From Paraburkholderia phenazinium (GTDB lineage: Bacteria > Pseudomonadota > Gammaproteobacteria > Burkholderiales > Burkholderiaceae), in NCBI RefSeq assembly GCF_900141745.1, contig NZ_FSRM01000002.1, positions 2,170,001 to 2,234,000 of the forward strand: DNA of 64,000 nucleotides, read 5' to 3'. Positions 26,627 to 35,594 of the stretch are shown here, piece after piece. Position numbers and translations under genes: made by a program. The notes below the pieces were generated by a model. It had not been told where the DNA came from. It saw only the letters and a program-made list of their open reading frames with translations, and made no database searches. Each line of letters begins with the position of its first letter. Position 1 is the stretch's first letter.

Positions 26627-27194
26627 CTATTCCGTCGACGCCGAAAGACTGTCAGCGTCGACCAGTTCGGCGATGTCATCGACCTCGATGGTTTTGCCGT
26701 ACCGGTTCTTTACCCCGTGCCCCCAGACCTGGATATGGACGCCGGGTGCGAGGTAGCTGGCCAGCTCTGCAGCGGCGTGCGGGGGGCATACGAATTGCCG
26801 TTCCGTCGGTCAGCAGCGCGCCGCGAAGTTCACCTTTTGGTCCATATAACGAGAGCTTGATTTCGCCCATCGCCTCCATTGGGCGCTTCTCAACGTGGGG
26901 CTTCTCATGTTTCTCACCGTCGTGATGCGGTCCTTCGTCGACAATCGTGACGCCCGTGCCAGACGTCAACTGAACGGCAGCCACGACGTCGGCCTCGCGG
27001 GGCTTCACACCGCGCACGCGCACCTTGTCGCCAATGCCAATCAGTTTTGCGACCTGTCTGGACAGATGTGGTGGGAAATGCACCTGTCTGTCGTTACCGA
27101 GGATGAATCCGTCCAGTTCTCCGTGTGGATTCAAAAGGAACTGGGTGACGGTGCCGCGCGTCTCCTGCAGGCATTCCGGGTCAATCCAATGCAT
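26627..27194 (-). pseudogene. Two-repeat OB-like protein with a C-run frameshift
   Basis: Starts at the ATG at 27,194 (MHWIDPECLQE). It has two copies of a motif shared with the upstream gene: ETRGTVTQFLLNPHGELDGF with VHFPPHLSRQV, then KLSLYGPKGELRGALLTDG. At 26,781-26,786 there is a run of six G (C on the coding strand). As written, the frame goes off into RRCRAGQLPRTRRPY and ends at 26,676. With five bases it reads on sensibly (HAAAELASYLAPGVHIQVWG, then KTIEVDDIAELVD) to a stop at 26,627. This is either a real phase-variable frameshift or a sequencing error. Confidence 0.72.
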
Positions 27195-27219
27195 GGTGTA
27201 ACTCCGATAAAAATGAAAA

Positions 27220-28029
27220 TCAGTTGGGAATGTCGTTGTACAACTGCGTGACATTGCCCGGGGTCCCGAAGGCTATCGCTTGCAGCGCCTCGCCGTATTG
27301 GTTGCGCGTTCCGTATCCGGTGGCGGCGACGACGACGTCTGGTCGCAGGAGATTCGCAAACTGCTGTGCGACCGGTGGCGGCATCTTGATGATCGTTCCA
27401 TCACGGAGCATCACGCCGTCGGGCTCTCCCCGTGGCGCGGTCGTGACGCGTGCAACGGTGCCTTTGGCACTTAGCCTGACCAGTCCTGCGCCGCGCAATG
27501 CTGGTGGAGCACGCAGTGCATCGACTGGCGGCGGCTGGTCGACGACCTGCTGTGACGTTCGTTCATTTGCGATTTGCTGCGCAGTGATGTTGCCCGCACC
27601 GTCCCGAAAGCCCGCGATCCGGACCGCGTCCCCTTGATGTATGACGCTCACCAGCTGCGAGCCCATATGTGGCGGGAAGTGGACGAGCGAACCATCGGCC
27701 AGAAGAAATCCGTCGACGTCGCCTTCCGGGTTGATCACGAAGCGGCTTACCGTTCCGGTTGCGACGGCAGACTGCTGCTGCGCCGCTATGGGAGCGGGTG
27801 CAGGCGGTGGGGGCGGCGAGGGCATGGTTGGCGCCGCGCCGCCCGGCCCGCCAGCAACCGGCGGAGGGACTGGTAGACCAGGCCCCGGAGCGGGAGGGGT
27901 TTGCGCGACGCAAGCGATTGTGACGAGGCAAAGCGATAGGGCAGCACCCCGCGCAATTTTGGAAGCCGAATTAGTACGGCTCACAGGCTCACGCTGGCGG
28001 CACCCGCGGATGAACTGTTTTGAGGACAT
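27220..28029 (-). CDS. Exported two-repeat OB-like protein
   Basis: About 269 residues from the ATG at 28,029. A basic N-terminus and hydrophobic ALSLCLVTIACVA form a signal peptide, possibly a lipoprotein type although the lipobox is not ideal. A Pro/Gly/Ala-rich stretch follows. Then come two repeats: TVSRFVINPEGDVDGFLL with VHFPPHMGSQL, and TVARVTTAPRGEPDGVMLRDG with IKMPPPVAQQF. The repeats are the same as in the next gene, pointing to duplication of a small beta-barrel domain. It is the first gene of a six-gene operon. Function unknown. Confidence 0.72.
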   Translation of the reverse strand: MSSKQFIRGCRQREPVSRTNSASKIARGAALSLCLVTIACVAQTPPAPGPGLPVPPPVAGGPGGAAPTMPSPPPPPAPAPIAAQQQSAVATGTVSRFVINPEGDVDGFLLADGSLVHFPPHMGSQLVSVIHQGDAVRIAGFRDGAGNITAQQIANERTSQQVVDQPPPVDALRAPPALRGAGLVRLSAKGTVARVTTAPRGEPDGVMLRDGTIIKMPPPVAQQFANLLRPDVVVAATGYGTRNQYGEALQAIAFGTPGNVTQLYNDIPN

Positions 28030-28169
28030 GATGCTCTCCGTTGAATGACACGGAGACATTTGCAAGCGCTATGCCATGTTACTCAAGCCCTGAAGGGGAG
28101 GGCCCTGCGGACAACCCAGCGACGCAAGTGTCGAGAGGCCCGACACCTCGCGTCGGATTGCTTGACACT

Positions 28170-28285
28170 TCATTCGATCCCGAGTGCCGAGAGCTTGGCA
28201 TAGGGCGTTTGGCGGCTAATGTCCAACTGGCGAGCAGCATCGGCGCGGTTGTTGTCCGCTGCGGCCAACGCGTGGGAAATCATCG
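28170..28285 (-). pseudogene. C-terminal Fis-type HTH fragment of a sigma-54 activator
   Basis: Minus-strand reading gives MISHALAAADNNRADAARQ then LDISRQTPYAKLSALGIE and a stop. This is the last about 38 residues of an NtrC-family regulator (HTH_8: NN-x-ADAARQLDIS-x-Q-x-x-Y-x-K-L). Upstream of codon 1 the sequence changes to the duplicated cassette block at 28,286. So the rest of the regulator gene has been lost or displaced exactly at the block boundary. Confidence 0.65.
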
Positions 28286-28352
28286 TCTTCGCGAAAACAC
28301 GCCGAAGCCGATAGGGCGGAGACGAACAACTACATGAAGAAGGGGGCACCTG

Positions 28353-28801
28353 ATGAGATTCGAACCGATCGAACCGACTTTCGGACAAGCTTCCGCTGCT
28401 GATGTCAGCCGCGTTGTGACCGTGCGACGCGTCAAAAGCTGACGTTGATGGGCGCTGAGTGCAATGTCGGCGGAAGTATCTGCTTTATTCGATCCAGCGC
28501 ACAGGGGCAGAGTTTATGGTTGAATCGATTATTCGGGCTTACACCCCCTGAATCGTTCATGGATGACATTTCTGTTTTCGGGCTGAGTGGTCACGCACTC
28601 GACTCACTGAAGCGCGATATGGAATTCGTGAAAGCCGTAGATATATTGCTGAGCATGGGGACGCGACTGGAGTTACAGGACAGTCGATTGACCCTCACCG
28701 TCGGCGAATCAGTAACCCGTTTGGAGCGATGGCAGAACGACGAAAGACCGCATCGACAGAACCTCGATACCCGGTCGGATGGCTGTTGTCGGCGAACGTG
28801 A
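28353..28801 (+). pseudogene. Decayed copy of the small protein / TolA-like gene pair
   Basis: The first ORF (MRFEPIEPTFGQASAADVSR) stops after 29 codons because one A is missing from a run of A's near 28,435 compared with the long copy. The second ORF would start with ATG at 28,559 (MDDISVFGLSGHALDSLKRD) and runs through the 977-bp deletion into non-coding tail sequence. Thus the membrane and TolA-like parts are absent. Neither is likely to make a working product. Confidence 0.7.
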
Positions 28802-28803
28802 AG

Positions 28804-28897
28804 GACCGCCCGGGGCGCGTGCTATCGATCGCCGACCTTTGAGTTTCGGGTGTCGCATGCCGATTGCATCGGGCAGTCATCGGCCAACAAGAGACGG
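28804..28897 (+). repeat. Cassette tail leading to box copy 9
   Basis: Starts GACCGCCCGGGGCGCGTGCT and ends CGGCCAACAAGAGACGG. The GACCG at its start and CGGTC at 28,895-28,899 form the ends of a long inverted pair enclosing the tail. Shares most bases with 38,837-38,931. Confidence 0.65.
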
Positions 28898-28926
28898 TCG
28901 GTGCGAGCGGCCGAATCGTCGACAAT
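28898..28926 (+). repeat. Terminal cassette box, copy 9
   Basis: TCGGTGCGA at 1-9 and GAATCGTCGACAAT at 16-29. It marks the right edge of the short duplicated unit. Confidence 0.68.
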
Positions 28927-28961
28927 GCAACTCGGGTAGCTAATGCGACTGCTGTCGCTGG

Positions 28962-29363
28962 CTAATCCATGTGCTCGATGTCCGGGGGCATTTCAACCCA
29001 GGAGTGCATGCGTTCTTCGTACACGGAGAAGGTCGGGGCAGGAAACGTCGGGTCTGCGAATGCCCCGACGGTGATGATGATGCTGTCTTCGCGTTCCTCA
29101 TTGGTGTAATACACCGTGGAACCGCATGTGGGGCAGAAATGGAACGTGCTCTTGCTTCCGCCGTCACCAACCCGAACGAACGTGTTTGAGGTACCGGTAA
29201 TGGTCACCGACTCTGCGGGAAATCGAGCCTGTGCAGCGAACACGCTACCGGTTCTGCGTTGGCAATCGAGGCAATGGCAAACGGAAACGCCGACCGGGGC
29301 ACCCGATGTCGTGGCTGTGAGTTGGCCACAAGCGCAACTGGCAGTTCGGTTCGTTTCGAGCAT
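28962..29363 (-). CDS. GFA-family zinc protein
   Basis: A 133-residue protein of the Gfa/CENP-V fold with the zinc-binding cysteines CACGQ, CHCLDCQRRTG and FCPTCGSTVYY. The founding family was proposed to condense formaldehyde with glutathione, but most members have unproven roles. The order and spacing of cysteines is complete, so the fold is likely intact. It stands alone just past the short duplicated unit, on the other strand. Confidence 0.86.
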   Translation of the reverse strand: MLETNRTASCACGQLTATTSGAPVGVSVCHCLDCQRRTGSVFAAQARFPAESVTITGTSNTFVRVGDGGSKSTFHFCPTCGSTVYYTNEEREDSIIITVGAFADPTFPAPTFSVYEERMHSWVEMPPDIEHMD

Positions 29364-29648
29364 CCTATTCGCGCTCCCTCAACTCGGTGATGTACACATC
29401 TGGTGTCAACGCTTCGGCGTAATCCGGTATAAAAACCTTGGTCTCAGTCGTGTGTGGGCACCTACTGAGAAGCGCGTTATCTTACCTCTTCAAAAAATCG
29501 ATTTTGCGTTACGAATGCCCGCTTCCCGAAAAGCCTAGAACTCGTCGTGGGGCACGTTATGCCAGTCACATGAGACGCTCTTCGGCCAGGAAGGGACGGT
29601 CGCCAGCGCAATCGGCGGGCCGTTTGTGCGGCGGCTTCGGCTCCGACA

Positions 29649-30461
29649 TCAGCCATTCGCGATTGGCGGGTAACCCCACGGGATAGGTTGCAGATTTTTG
29701 ATGGGAGGCAGTTGCGTGCGCCAAAACGACTGACCTTTTTCTTCGTCAAGCTGGTGGCACAACGCATAAACCACTACGTCAGCAAGTTGCAACAGTGGAT
29801 CCTCAGCGGTAGTACTGATTCGTGGCGAAAACTGAAACACTGAACCTGGCGCGGCTCCGATGTCGGAAAAGCCCTGCAGCAGGTTGTGCGCCTGCCTACT
29901 GCCATTGCCAAAGAGTTTTGCTTGTGTCTTATCCGCTGAGGCAACGATTTCCACAGCATTGAATCTCGACAACTTGCGATCAGCCCAGGGAACAATCATG
30001 GACGTTTGCGAGAGTAGGCTAATAAGCCCTTTGGGGTCGTGGTGGACCGCAAGGTCTATTGGATTCGCCCGTTGTTGATCAGATAGCGTTAGCGTATCGC
30101 CCAGTTTTGCGGAGAACTCGCTAAGACGTGCGTGAGCGAACTTCACGTGCATGCCGTAGTTATTCAGCAACAGCAAACAGCGAAGCACGGTGTTCTGCGC
30201 GTCTTCCCGCGTGAGATGCCCTAGCCCAGCCTTCTCCCGTTGATGAAATCCAAAGAGTACGCGGCAATGAAGCGGCGTGCTATGCGGTATCTTGAAGCCG
30301 TCCTTTATGCGATCTAGCTCCCGGGTGACTACCCCGATACGCGAGCGCCGCAGGCCGATCAGCACGTATCCGCAAATGTCGTTGAACTGGCAGTCGTCGC
30401 CGAAGGCTACATACGTCGAATCGGATGCATTACCCACTTGAATGGTTTTCGTGTCCGTCAT
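29649..30461 (-). CDS. DUF3800-like protein (RNase H-like fold)
   Basis: A 270-residue protein. The N-terminal strand TYVAFGDDCQFND sits where DUF3800 proteins have YxDESG, and the C-terminal EDPLLQLADVVVYAL matches their iqLADlvag motif, which carries the last acidic residue of an RNase H-like site. The middle (NGSRQAHNLLQGF, DPLLQLAD) is helical. DUF3800 genes are often found in mobile or defence-rich regions, but no function is established. The first motif is altered, so the assignment is moderate. No partner gene is adjacent. Confidence 0.6.
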   Translation of the reverse strand: MTDTKTIQVGNASDSTYVAFGDDCQFNDICGYVLIGLRRSRIGVVTRELDRIKDGFKIPHSTPLHCRVLFGFHQREKAGLGHLTREDAQNTVLRCLLLLNNYGMHVKFAHARLSEFSAKLGDTLTLSDQQRANPIDLAVHHDPKGLISLLSQTSMIVPWADRKLSRFNAVEIVASADKTQAKLFGNGSRQAHNLLQGFSDIGAAPGSVFQFSPRISTTAEDPLLQLADVVVYALCHQLDEEKGQSFWRTQLPPIKNLQPIPWGYPPIANG

Positions 30462-30498
30462 GCGATGGGCACCGTCCGAGGTTGATTACTTACGCCCG

Positions 30499-30699
30499 TC
30501 AGAGCCATCCAAGTTCCCTCATTGCTTGGTCGATCACGGTTTCCCATTGTGGCGGGCAGGGTTTTCGCCGCTCGCCTGTACGCCGGGAATTCACCGGCAG
30601 TCCGTTCACTACCTTTCGATGAGCAATCCAGCACGACTGCATGACGCGCCCGTGCGACGCGCGCACGTGTGCCTGTAGTGCTTTGTAGGTGGTTCTCAT
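30499..30699 (-). CDS. Small basic hypothetical protein
   Basis: A 66-residue protein from the ATG at 30,699 with GGAG 7 bp upstream. It is basic and ends with PPQWETVIDQAMRELGWL, a natural-looking amphipathic helix. The stretch AHVRASHGRVMQSCWIAHRK suggests a nucleic-acid-binding or DNA-packaging type peptide, but I do not recognise a family. It begins about 230 bp before the DUF3800-like gene in the same direction and ends about 40 bp from its start. Confidence 0.55.
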   Translation of the reverse strand: MRTTYKALQAHVRASHGRVMQSCWIAHRKVVNGLPVNSRRTGERRKPCPPQWETVIDQAMRELGWL

Positions 30700-31111
30700 T
30701 GTGATCTCCGCTGGGTGTGTAATCGTAGTCACCCCAACGGGCGGACGGCAAGCACGAAAATGTTGATCTTGGTCGATCGATACGCCGATCTTTGCACGGG
30801 CATCTGTCGCCGCGAGACAAGTATGCGTACCGTTATCTCAACCGCCGCCCCAGCCGCATCCGACTTACCGGCCGACTCACCAGTGAGTTTCCTTGAGCGA
30901 CGTGCACCACCGACAACATCGACGGCCCTACGGCCGCTGTACCTCTAGCAAACGGGCATCCGTTTCCCGGCACGTGGAAGTCTGTTCAGGGTCGCTTTGG
31001 TGCGCTCGCCGTCGGCCCGGTTTCGGCCAACAAGAGCCGTTGACGATTTTGATCGGGCGGCAGAAATCAGCTTGATACCGGTCGTTCGATCACCGCCGAC
31101 GGATGTTTCTG
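30700..31111. other. Intergenic region with decayed cassette tail
   Basis: No gene is credible. Between about 30,990 and 31,055 are the words GGGTCGCTTTGGTGCG and CGGTTTCGGCCAACAAGAGCC, close to the tail lead-in, but the 29-bp box is not in register. Confidence 0.45.
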
Positions 31112-31546
31112 TTAGAGCCTCTTTCGCATGCACATGGCGGTTGACGGGCACAGAGTCGCGAACTGCCTGCACAACCGCACGTCGCCGGGCACGTCATCGC
31201 GGCTTACCCGCTCATAGCCAGCTCGTTCAAAAAAGCGCTCAGCAGTCGTAGTCAGCAGCCAGACTTCCTGTTGGCCGAGTGAGCGTGCGTTGTCTTCGAG
31301 CAGTTCGACCAGCCTCCTTGCGACGCCTGTCCCGCGCCATTCTTGCTTGAGGGCGAGCGATCGTAATAGCACACTCGAACCAATCTGCTCAAGGCCACCG
31401 CTACCGACAATCGTTCCGCTTGCGTCTTCGGCAACGAGGAATCCTTCGATGAGTGCCGTCGAGAGATCTTCAACAGGCAGATCATTCGCGTTTAACAAGT
31501 TTTGGATCGTGCCGAGGTCGGCTTCGTTGGCGTTTCTTATCTGCAT
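31112..31546 (-). CDS. ArsN2-like GNAT acetyltransferase
   Basis: About 144 residues from the ATG at 31,546, where QIRNANEADLGTIQNLLNANDLP begins; an earlier ATG overlaps the MFS gene. The motif order fits the ArsN2 group found at the end of ars operons: NDLPVEDL, LLRSLALKQEWRGTGVARRLVEL, WLLTTTAERFFERAGYERV. The last motif (LLTTTAxxFFxxxGF) is characteristic. The role of ArsN2 in arsenic resistance is unproven. It is the last gene of the ars operon, starting inside or next to the MFS stop. Confidence 0.8.
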   Translation of the reverse strand: MQIRNANEADLGTIQNLLNANDLPVEDLSTALIEGFLVAEDASGTIVGSGGLEQIGSSVLLRSLALKQEWRGTGVARRLVELLEDNARSLGQQEVWLLTTTAERFFERAGYERVSRDDVPGDVRLCRQFATLCPSTAMCMRKRL

Positions 31547-31556
31547 GGCAGTATGC

Positions 31557-32822
31557 TCACTCGAGACTGACCTGATGTTTGCCAAAATTTTTGCCGGAGG
31601 CGAAGCGTATGGCGAGAATGAACGCAGCAGCCGAAATCAGCGACACCAACAGAACGGTCCATTCGACAGGCACATAATTGCTGCCGACCGTCCAGATCGC
31701 CGCGGCTGAAATCGGTGCGATCCCCTTGGCAATGTTCGAGGGCATCGATAGCAGTCCGCTCACGGCTCCATAGCCTTCCGTCCACATCACGTCCTGCACA
31801 ATCGTCCCGCGCAGGATCGTCATCATGCCGTTTGCGCCACCGTAGACGACCGCGAACAGGATCAGCAACGCAGGCGACGTGCCTGCGCACATAAGAACAA
31901 CAACCGATGCGGGAAACGCTGTTGTAATTACGACGCCGACAATCGACGGACGAACATTGCGGCCGACCGTGAACCACAGCACGCGCGCAAGCACCTGAGC
32001 CGGACCGATCACCGCCATGGTCATCAGGATCATGGCTGGCGACACTCGCCGCTCCGCCATAAGCGGGACCAGGTGGAAGGTCAGCGCCGCAAATGTCGCA
32101 TAGTAGGCCGTGAAACAGACCGCAAGCGCCCAGAATGTCGGCGTCCGTAAAGCGCGCCCGGTTGCCGCTGCGTTGATCGCCTTCAGCGCGGCCTTGTAGT
32201 CCCGATCGTCTTCGCGAGACGCATCGCGACCGATTGCGAAAACATGTATGGGTAGACAGATTGCCAGATTGAATCCGGCAAGCGCGAGAAGCGCGTCTCG
32301 CCACTGGAGAAGGTCGACCAGAACCTGTGTCAGAGGGATAAAGACGGTACTGGCGAAGCCGGCCACCAACGTGACCAATGTAATCTTTGTGCGAAAGCTG
32401 CCTGGGAAGTCCCGTGTTATCACCGCGAAAACAGGATCGTAAAGCGTCGCGGCCATCGCGACGCCGAGGCCGATCCAGACGACGAACAGTGTCACGAGGT
32501 TATGTGCCTGCGACCACAGGGCCAGCATTGCTGCGGCCAACACGGTCCCACATACCATGACACTCCGGCCATGGCCGTGGTCGATCCACTTCCCGACCGG
32601 ATAAGCCGCCAACCCTGAAATCAGCAGGCCGACCGAGAGCGCTGCGTTCGTCGCCGTCCGGCTCCATCCCATCGCTCCTTCCATGGGCACGACAAAGAGT
32701 GAAAACGCGTAATAGATCGATCCCCAGGAAACGAGTTGCGCAACTGCGAGCGCCCACGTTGCGATAGTGTCGCGACCACTGTTGCGTCCGTCACTCCGTT
32801 TCGCTGTCGTCGGTGTCTGCAT
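31557..32822 (-). CDS. MFS transporter of the ars operon
   Basis: A 421-residue 12-helix MFS protein. It opens with [20 protein letters not shown], typical of a group of MFS genes that regularly sit in proteobacterial ars operons, sometimes linked to organoarsenical efflux. Motif A-like [15 protein letters not shown] follows helix 2. Overlaps the 3' end of arsH by 32 bp, so it is co-translated with it. It may export an arsenic metabolite, for example the product of ArsH or of ArsN; this is inference from context. Confidence 0.84.
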   Translation of the reverse strand: MQTPTTAKRSDGRNSGRDTIATWALAVAQLVSWGSIYYAFSLFVVPMEGAMGWSRTATNAALSVGLLISGLAAYPVGKWIDHGHGRSVMVCGTVLAAAMLALWSQAHNLVTLFVVWIGLGVAMAATLYDPVFAVITRDFPGSFRTKITLVTLVAGFASTVFIPLTQVLVDLLQWRDALLALAGFNLAICLPIHVFAIGRDASREDDRDYKAALKAINAAATGRALRTPTFWALAVCFTAYYATFAALTFHLVPLMAERRVSPAMILMTMAVIGPAQVLARVLWFTVGRNVRPSIVGVVITTAFPASVVVLMCAGTSPALLILFAVVYGGANGMMTILRGTIVQDVMWTEGYGAVSGLLSMPSNIAKGIAPISAAAIWTVGSNYVPVEWTVLLVSLISAAAFILAIRFASGKNFGKHQVSLE

Positions 32823-33555
32823 TGGCGGTCACCGCTTCCTGGTTCATGGCGGCGGCCGCCAGTGTCGTTGCAAGCTCCGGGTGCGCTTCCTTCCGTTCAC
32901 TGTAGCGATTGGTCAGGTAGTCCGAGCGGTCACGCACCAGCAGCGTGAACTTGTATAACTCTTCCATCACATCGACGACGCGATCGTAATACGCCGAGGG
33001 CTTCATACGACCGTTTGCGTCGAACTCCTGCCAGGCTTTTGCTACCGAAGACTGATTCGGGATCGTCACCATACGCATCCACCGGCCGAGAATGCGCAGC
33101 GCGTTCACAGCGTTGAACGATTGCGATCCGCCGCACACCTGCATTACCGCGAGCGTGCGGCCTTGCGTAGGGCGAACGCCACCGCTTTCCAGCGGTAGCC
33201 AGTCGATCTGGTTCTTGAATACTGCCGTCAGGGTTCCGTGACGTTCAGGACTGCACCAGACATGCCCTTCCGACCACTCCGAGAGTTTCCGTAGTTCGAC
33301 CACCTTCGGATGGTCGGCCGGCACGCTGTCAACAAGCGGCAGGCCGTGCGGATCGAAGACACGCGTTTCCGCGCCGAAATGGCGCAGGATGCGCTCGGCT
33401 TCGAGCGTGAGAAATCGGCTGTACGACGTAGGACGCAACGAACCGTAGAGCAACAGGATTCGGGGCGCGTGCTGCGAAACTGCACGCGGTTCGAGCTTCT
33501 TCAGGTCAGGCGTGTCGAGATGCGGGGCACTGACGTTAGGCGTGTCCTGCTTCAT
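32791..33555 (-). CDS. arsH: ArsH organoarsenical oxidase
   Basis: A 254-residue NADPH-dependent FMN protein. Key segments: [17 protein letters not shown] (FMN phosphate loop), [23 protein letters not shown] and [19 protein letters not shown], all characteristic of ArsH. It oxidises trivalent methyl- and aromatic arsenicals to less toxic pentavalent forms. Stop and start with arsC share one base (33,555), so the genes are tightly coupled. The C-terminal 35 residues are an acidic, Ala-rich extension. Confidence 0.93.
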   Translation of the reverse strand: MKQDTPNVSAPHLDTPDLKKLEPRAVSQHAPRILLLYGSLRPTSYSRFLTLEAERILRHFGAETRVFDPHGLPLVDSVPADHPKVVELRKLSEWSEGHVWCSPERHGTLTAVFKNQIDWLPLESGGVRPTQGRTLAVMQVCGGSQSFNAVNALRILGRWMRMVTIPNQSSVAKAWQEFDANGRMKPSAYYDRVVDVMEELYKFTLLVRDRSDYLTNRYSERKEAHPELATTLAAAAMNQEAVTANADTDDSETE

Positions 33556-33977
33556 TAGAGAAGTCTCCTCCCTTCGCTATCGACAACCTGCTCCCCGTCC
33601 TCTTTCGTGAACGAGCCCTTCTGCCCGGCAGGCAGGATGTCGAGCACGACTTCGGACGGCCGGCACAGGCGGACGCCAAGCGGTGTCACGACTAGCGGGC
33701 GGTTAATCAGGATCGGATGGTCCATCATGGCATCAAGCAACTGCGCATCGGTCAGGGACGTATCGCTCAGACCAAGCTCGGCGTAGGGCGTGCCCTTCTC
33801 ACGTAACGCGGCACGTACCGCCAGGCCAGCTCGAGTAATCAGTTCCTTCAATGTCTCCCGATCAGGCGGAGTCCTCAGATACTCGACAATTTGCGGCTCG
33901 ATCCCCGCATTGCGGATCATTGCCAGCGTGTTGCGCGACGTACCGCAGTCGGGGTTGTGATAAATCGTGACGCTCAT
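33555..33977 (-). CDS. arsC: Arsenate reductase, glutaredoxin-coupled type
   Basis: A 140-residue ArsC of the plasmid R773 type with the catalytic cysteine in [10 protein letters not shown] (Cys11) and the downstream anion-binding arginines in [18 protein letters not shown]. It reduces arsenate to arsenite using glutathione and glutaredoxin. It overlaps the acr3 stop by 4 bp. The operon thus carries two unrelated arsenate reductases. Confidence 0.94.
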   Translation of the reverse strand: MSVTIYHNPDCGTSRNTLAMIRNAGIEPQIVEYLRTPPDRETLKELITRAGLAVRAALREKGTPYAELGLSDTSLTDAQLLDAMMDHPILINRPLVVTPLGVRLCRPSEVVLDILPAGQKGSFTKEDGEQVVDSEGRRLL

Positions 33978-35059
33978 ATCTGCTGCCCTTCTGTGCTGTG
34001 TTTCGTTTCGTACCAGTGCTGCGAACGGTTGACAATGCCGACGACGAAGAGCATCACCGGCACTTCAATCAGCACGCCAACCACTGTGGCCAGGGCTGCA
34101 CCGGAATGGAACCCGAACAGACTGATTGCCGTTGCAACCGCCAGTTCAAAGAAATTGCTGGCACCGATCAAACTCGACGGCCCAGCGACGCAGTGCGCAA
34201 CGCCGAGCCTGCGATTCAACAGGTAAGCGAGGCCGGAATTGAAGAACACCTGTATCAGGATCGGCACCGCGAGCATGGCGATAACGAGCGGCTCCTTGAC
34301 GATTGCCTGTCCCTGAAAAGCAAACAGCAGGACGAGTGTCGCGAGCAGCGCGCTGATCGAGTACGGGCCGAGATGTGCAACCGCCTGCCGGAAATGCGCT
34401 TCTCCTCTTGCCAGCAGGTGCCGGCGCAGCAATTGGGCAAGGATGACGGGAATGACGATGTATAACCCAACCGAAATGATCAACGTATCCCACGGCACCG
34501 TAATCGCGGACAGGCCGAGCAGGAGCGCTACAAGGGGCGCGAATGCCACGATCATGATGGAGTCATTCAGCGCCACCTGAGAGAGCGTGAAATACGGATC
34601 GCCTTTGCAGAGTTGTGACCACACGAACACCATGGCCGTACAGGGGGCCGCGGCCAGCAGGATCAGGCCGGCAATATAGCTGTCGAGCTGGTCGGCGGGA
34701 AGCCATGACGCAAACACATGACGGATGAAGATCCAGCCCAGCAATGCCATCGAGAAGGGCTTGACGAGCCAGTTCACGAACAGCGTAACGCCGATGCCGC
34801 GCCACTGGCTCCTGACCTGGGTCATCGCGCCGAAATCGATCTTGATCAGCATCGGAATGATCATCACCCAGATCAGCACACCGACCGGAAGATTGACGTG
34901 CGCCACTTCCATCCGGCCGATCGCCTGGAAGAGCTGGGGCAGGAGCTGCCCGACCAGGATGCCCCCCACGATGCAGAGGGCAACCCAGACCGTCAGATAA
35001 CGCTCGAAAAATCCGATCGCCGGCCGTGCCGCGCCGATCGCTGTATCAGTGCTGCTCAT
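33974..35059 (-). CDS. acr3: Acr3 arsenite efflux permease
   Basis: About 361 residues from the ATG at 35,059; the upstream in-frame ATG at 35,128 lies inside the preceding arsC. Ten helices are visible. LLAAAPCTAMVFVWSQL contains the conserved cysteine of Acr3, and SSLIGASNFFELAVATAISLFG the conserved glutamate. It exports arsenite across the inner membrane using the proton gradient. It starts within the 3' end of the LMW-type arsC. Confidence 0.95.
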   Translation of the reverse strand: MSSTDTAIGAARPAIGFFERYLTVWVALCIVGGILVGQLLPQLFQAIGRMEVAHVNLPVGVLIWVMIIPMLIKIDFGAMTQVRSQWRGIGVTLFVNWLVKPFSMALLGWIFIRHVFASWLPADQLDSYIAGLILLAAAPCTAMVFVWSQLCKGDPYFTLSQVALNDSIMIVAFAPLVALLLGLSAITVPWDTLIISVGLYIVIPVILAQLLRRHLLARGEAHFRQAVAHLGPYSISALLATLVLLFAFQGQAIVKEPLVIAMLAVPILIQVFFNSGLAYLLNRRLGVAHCVAGPSSLIGASNFFELAVATAISLFGFHSGAALATVVGVLIEVPVMLFVVGIVNRSQHWYETKHSTEGQQI

Positions 35060-35567
35060 TTGGTTCCTCTGCGGGTTTGTCACCGATCGCGCGCATTTCG
35101 CGCTGAATCGCATTACGGTCCAGCACATGCAGAGGCAGATTCACGAACTGGCTCACGCGGTTCATGATCTGCCGATAGACCTTGCTGAATACCTTGCGTT
35201 TCTCGTCGTCGCTACCCTCGAAAGCCGCCGGGTCCTCGAAACCCCAATGTGCTGTCATCGGGTGGCCAGGCCAGATTGGACAGACTTCACCCGCAGCCTG
35301 GTCGCAGACCGTGATGACGAAATCCATGTGCGGAGCGTCAGGCGTCGCAAACTCGTCCCAGCTCTTGCTGCGCAGCCCTGCTGTGTCGTAACCAAGCGCT
35401 TCACAGCGCTCAATGGCGAACGGGTTCACCGTCCCGGATGGATGACTGCCGGCGCTATACGCCTGGAATTTGCCCTTCCCAAGTACGTTGAAAAGCGCTT
35501 CGGCCATGATGCTGCGCGCACTGTTGCCCGTGCAGAGAATGAGAATCGAGTAAGGTTTGTCGCTCAC
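35046..35567 (-). CDS. arsC: Arsenate reductase, low-molecular-weight phosphatase type
   Basis: A 173-residue protein with the P-loop CTGNSARS (Cys12) and a second redox pair in FVITVCDQAAGEVCP. Residues after 140 form an extension not found in the shortest family members. This type is usually coupled to thioredoxin. It is the third gene after arsR and overlaps acr3 by 14 bp. Confidence 0.93.
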   Translation of the reverse strand: MSDKPYSILILCTGNSARSIMAEALFNVLGKGKFQAYSAGSHPSGTVNPFAIERCEALGYDTAGLRSKSWDEFATPDAPHMDFVITVCDQAAGEVCPIWPGHPMTAHWGFEDPAAFEGSDDEKRKVFSKVYRQIMNRVSQFVNLPLHVLDRNAIQREMRAIGDKPAEEPNEQH

Positions 35568-35594
35568 AGGCGGCTCCGGAAAGTCACGATCGGT

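Larger units (their letters stand above)
28286..28926 (+). repeat. Short copy of a duplicated gene-plus-tail unit
   Basis: Near-identical to 37,340-38,960 except that 977 bp (37,762-38,738 of the long copy) are missing. Left border: first base after the Fis fragment. Right border: last base of terminal box copy 9. The two copies agree in register on both sides of the deletion (offsets 67 and 216 bp). Confidence 0.85.

Noticed and set aside
26935..26950. TCGTCGACAAT word at the end of a possible 29-bp box
   Set aside because: It lies inside the coding sequence of the repeat protein (encoding IVDE on the minus strand) and lacks the TCGAC at positions 1-5, so it is taken as coincidence.
28445..28801. 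118-codon plus-strand frame in the short duplicated unit
   Set aside because: It arises from the frameshift and deletion of the parent gene pair and ends in tail sequence, so it is listed as a pseudogene, not a gene.
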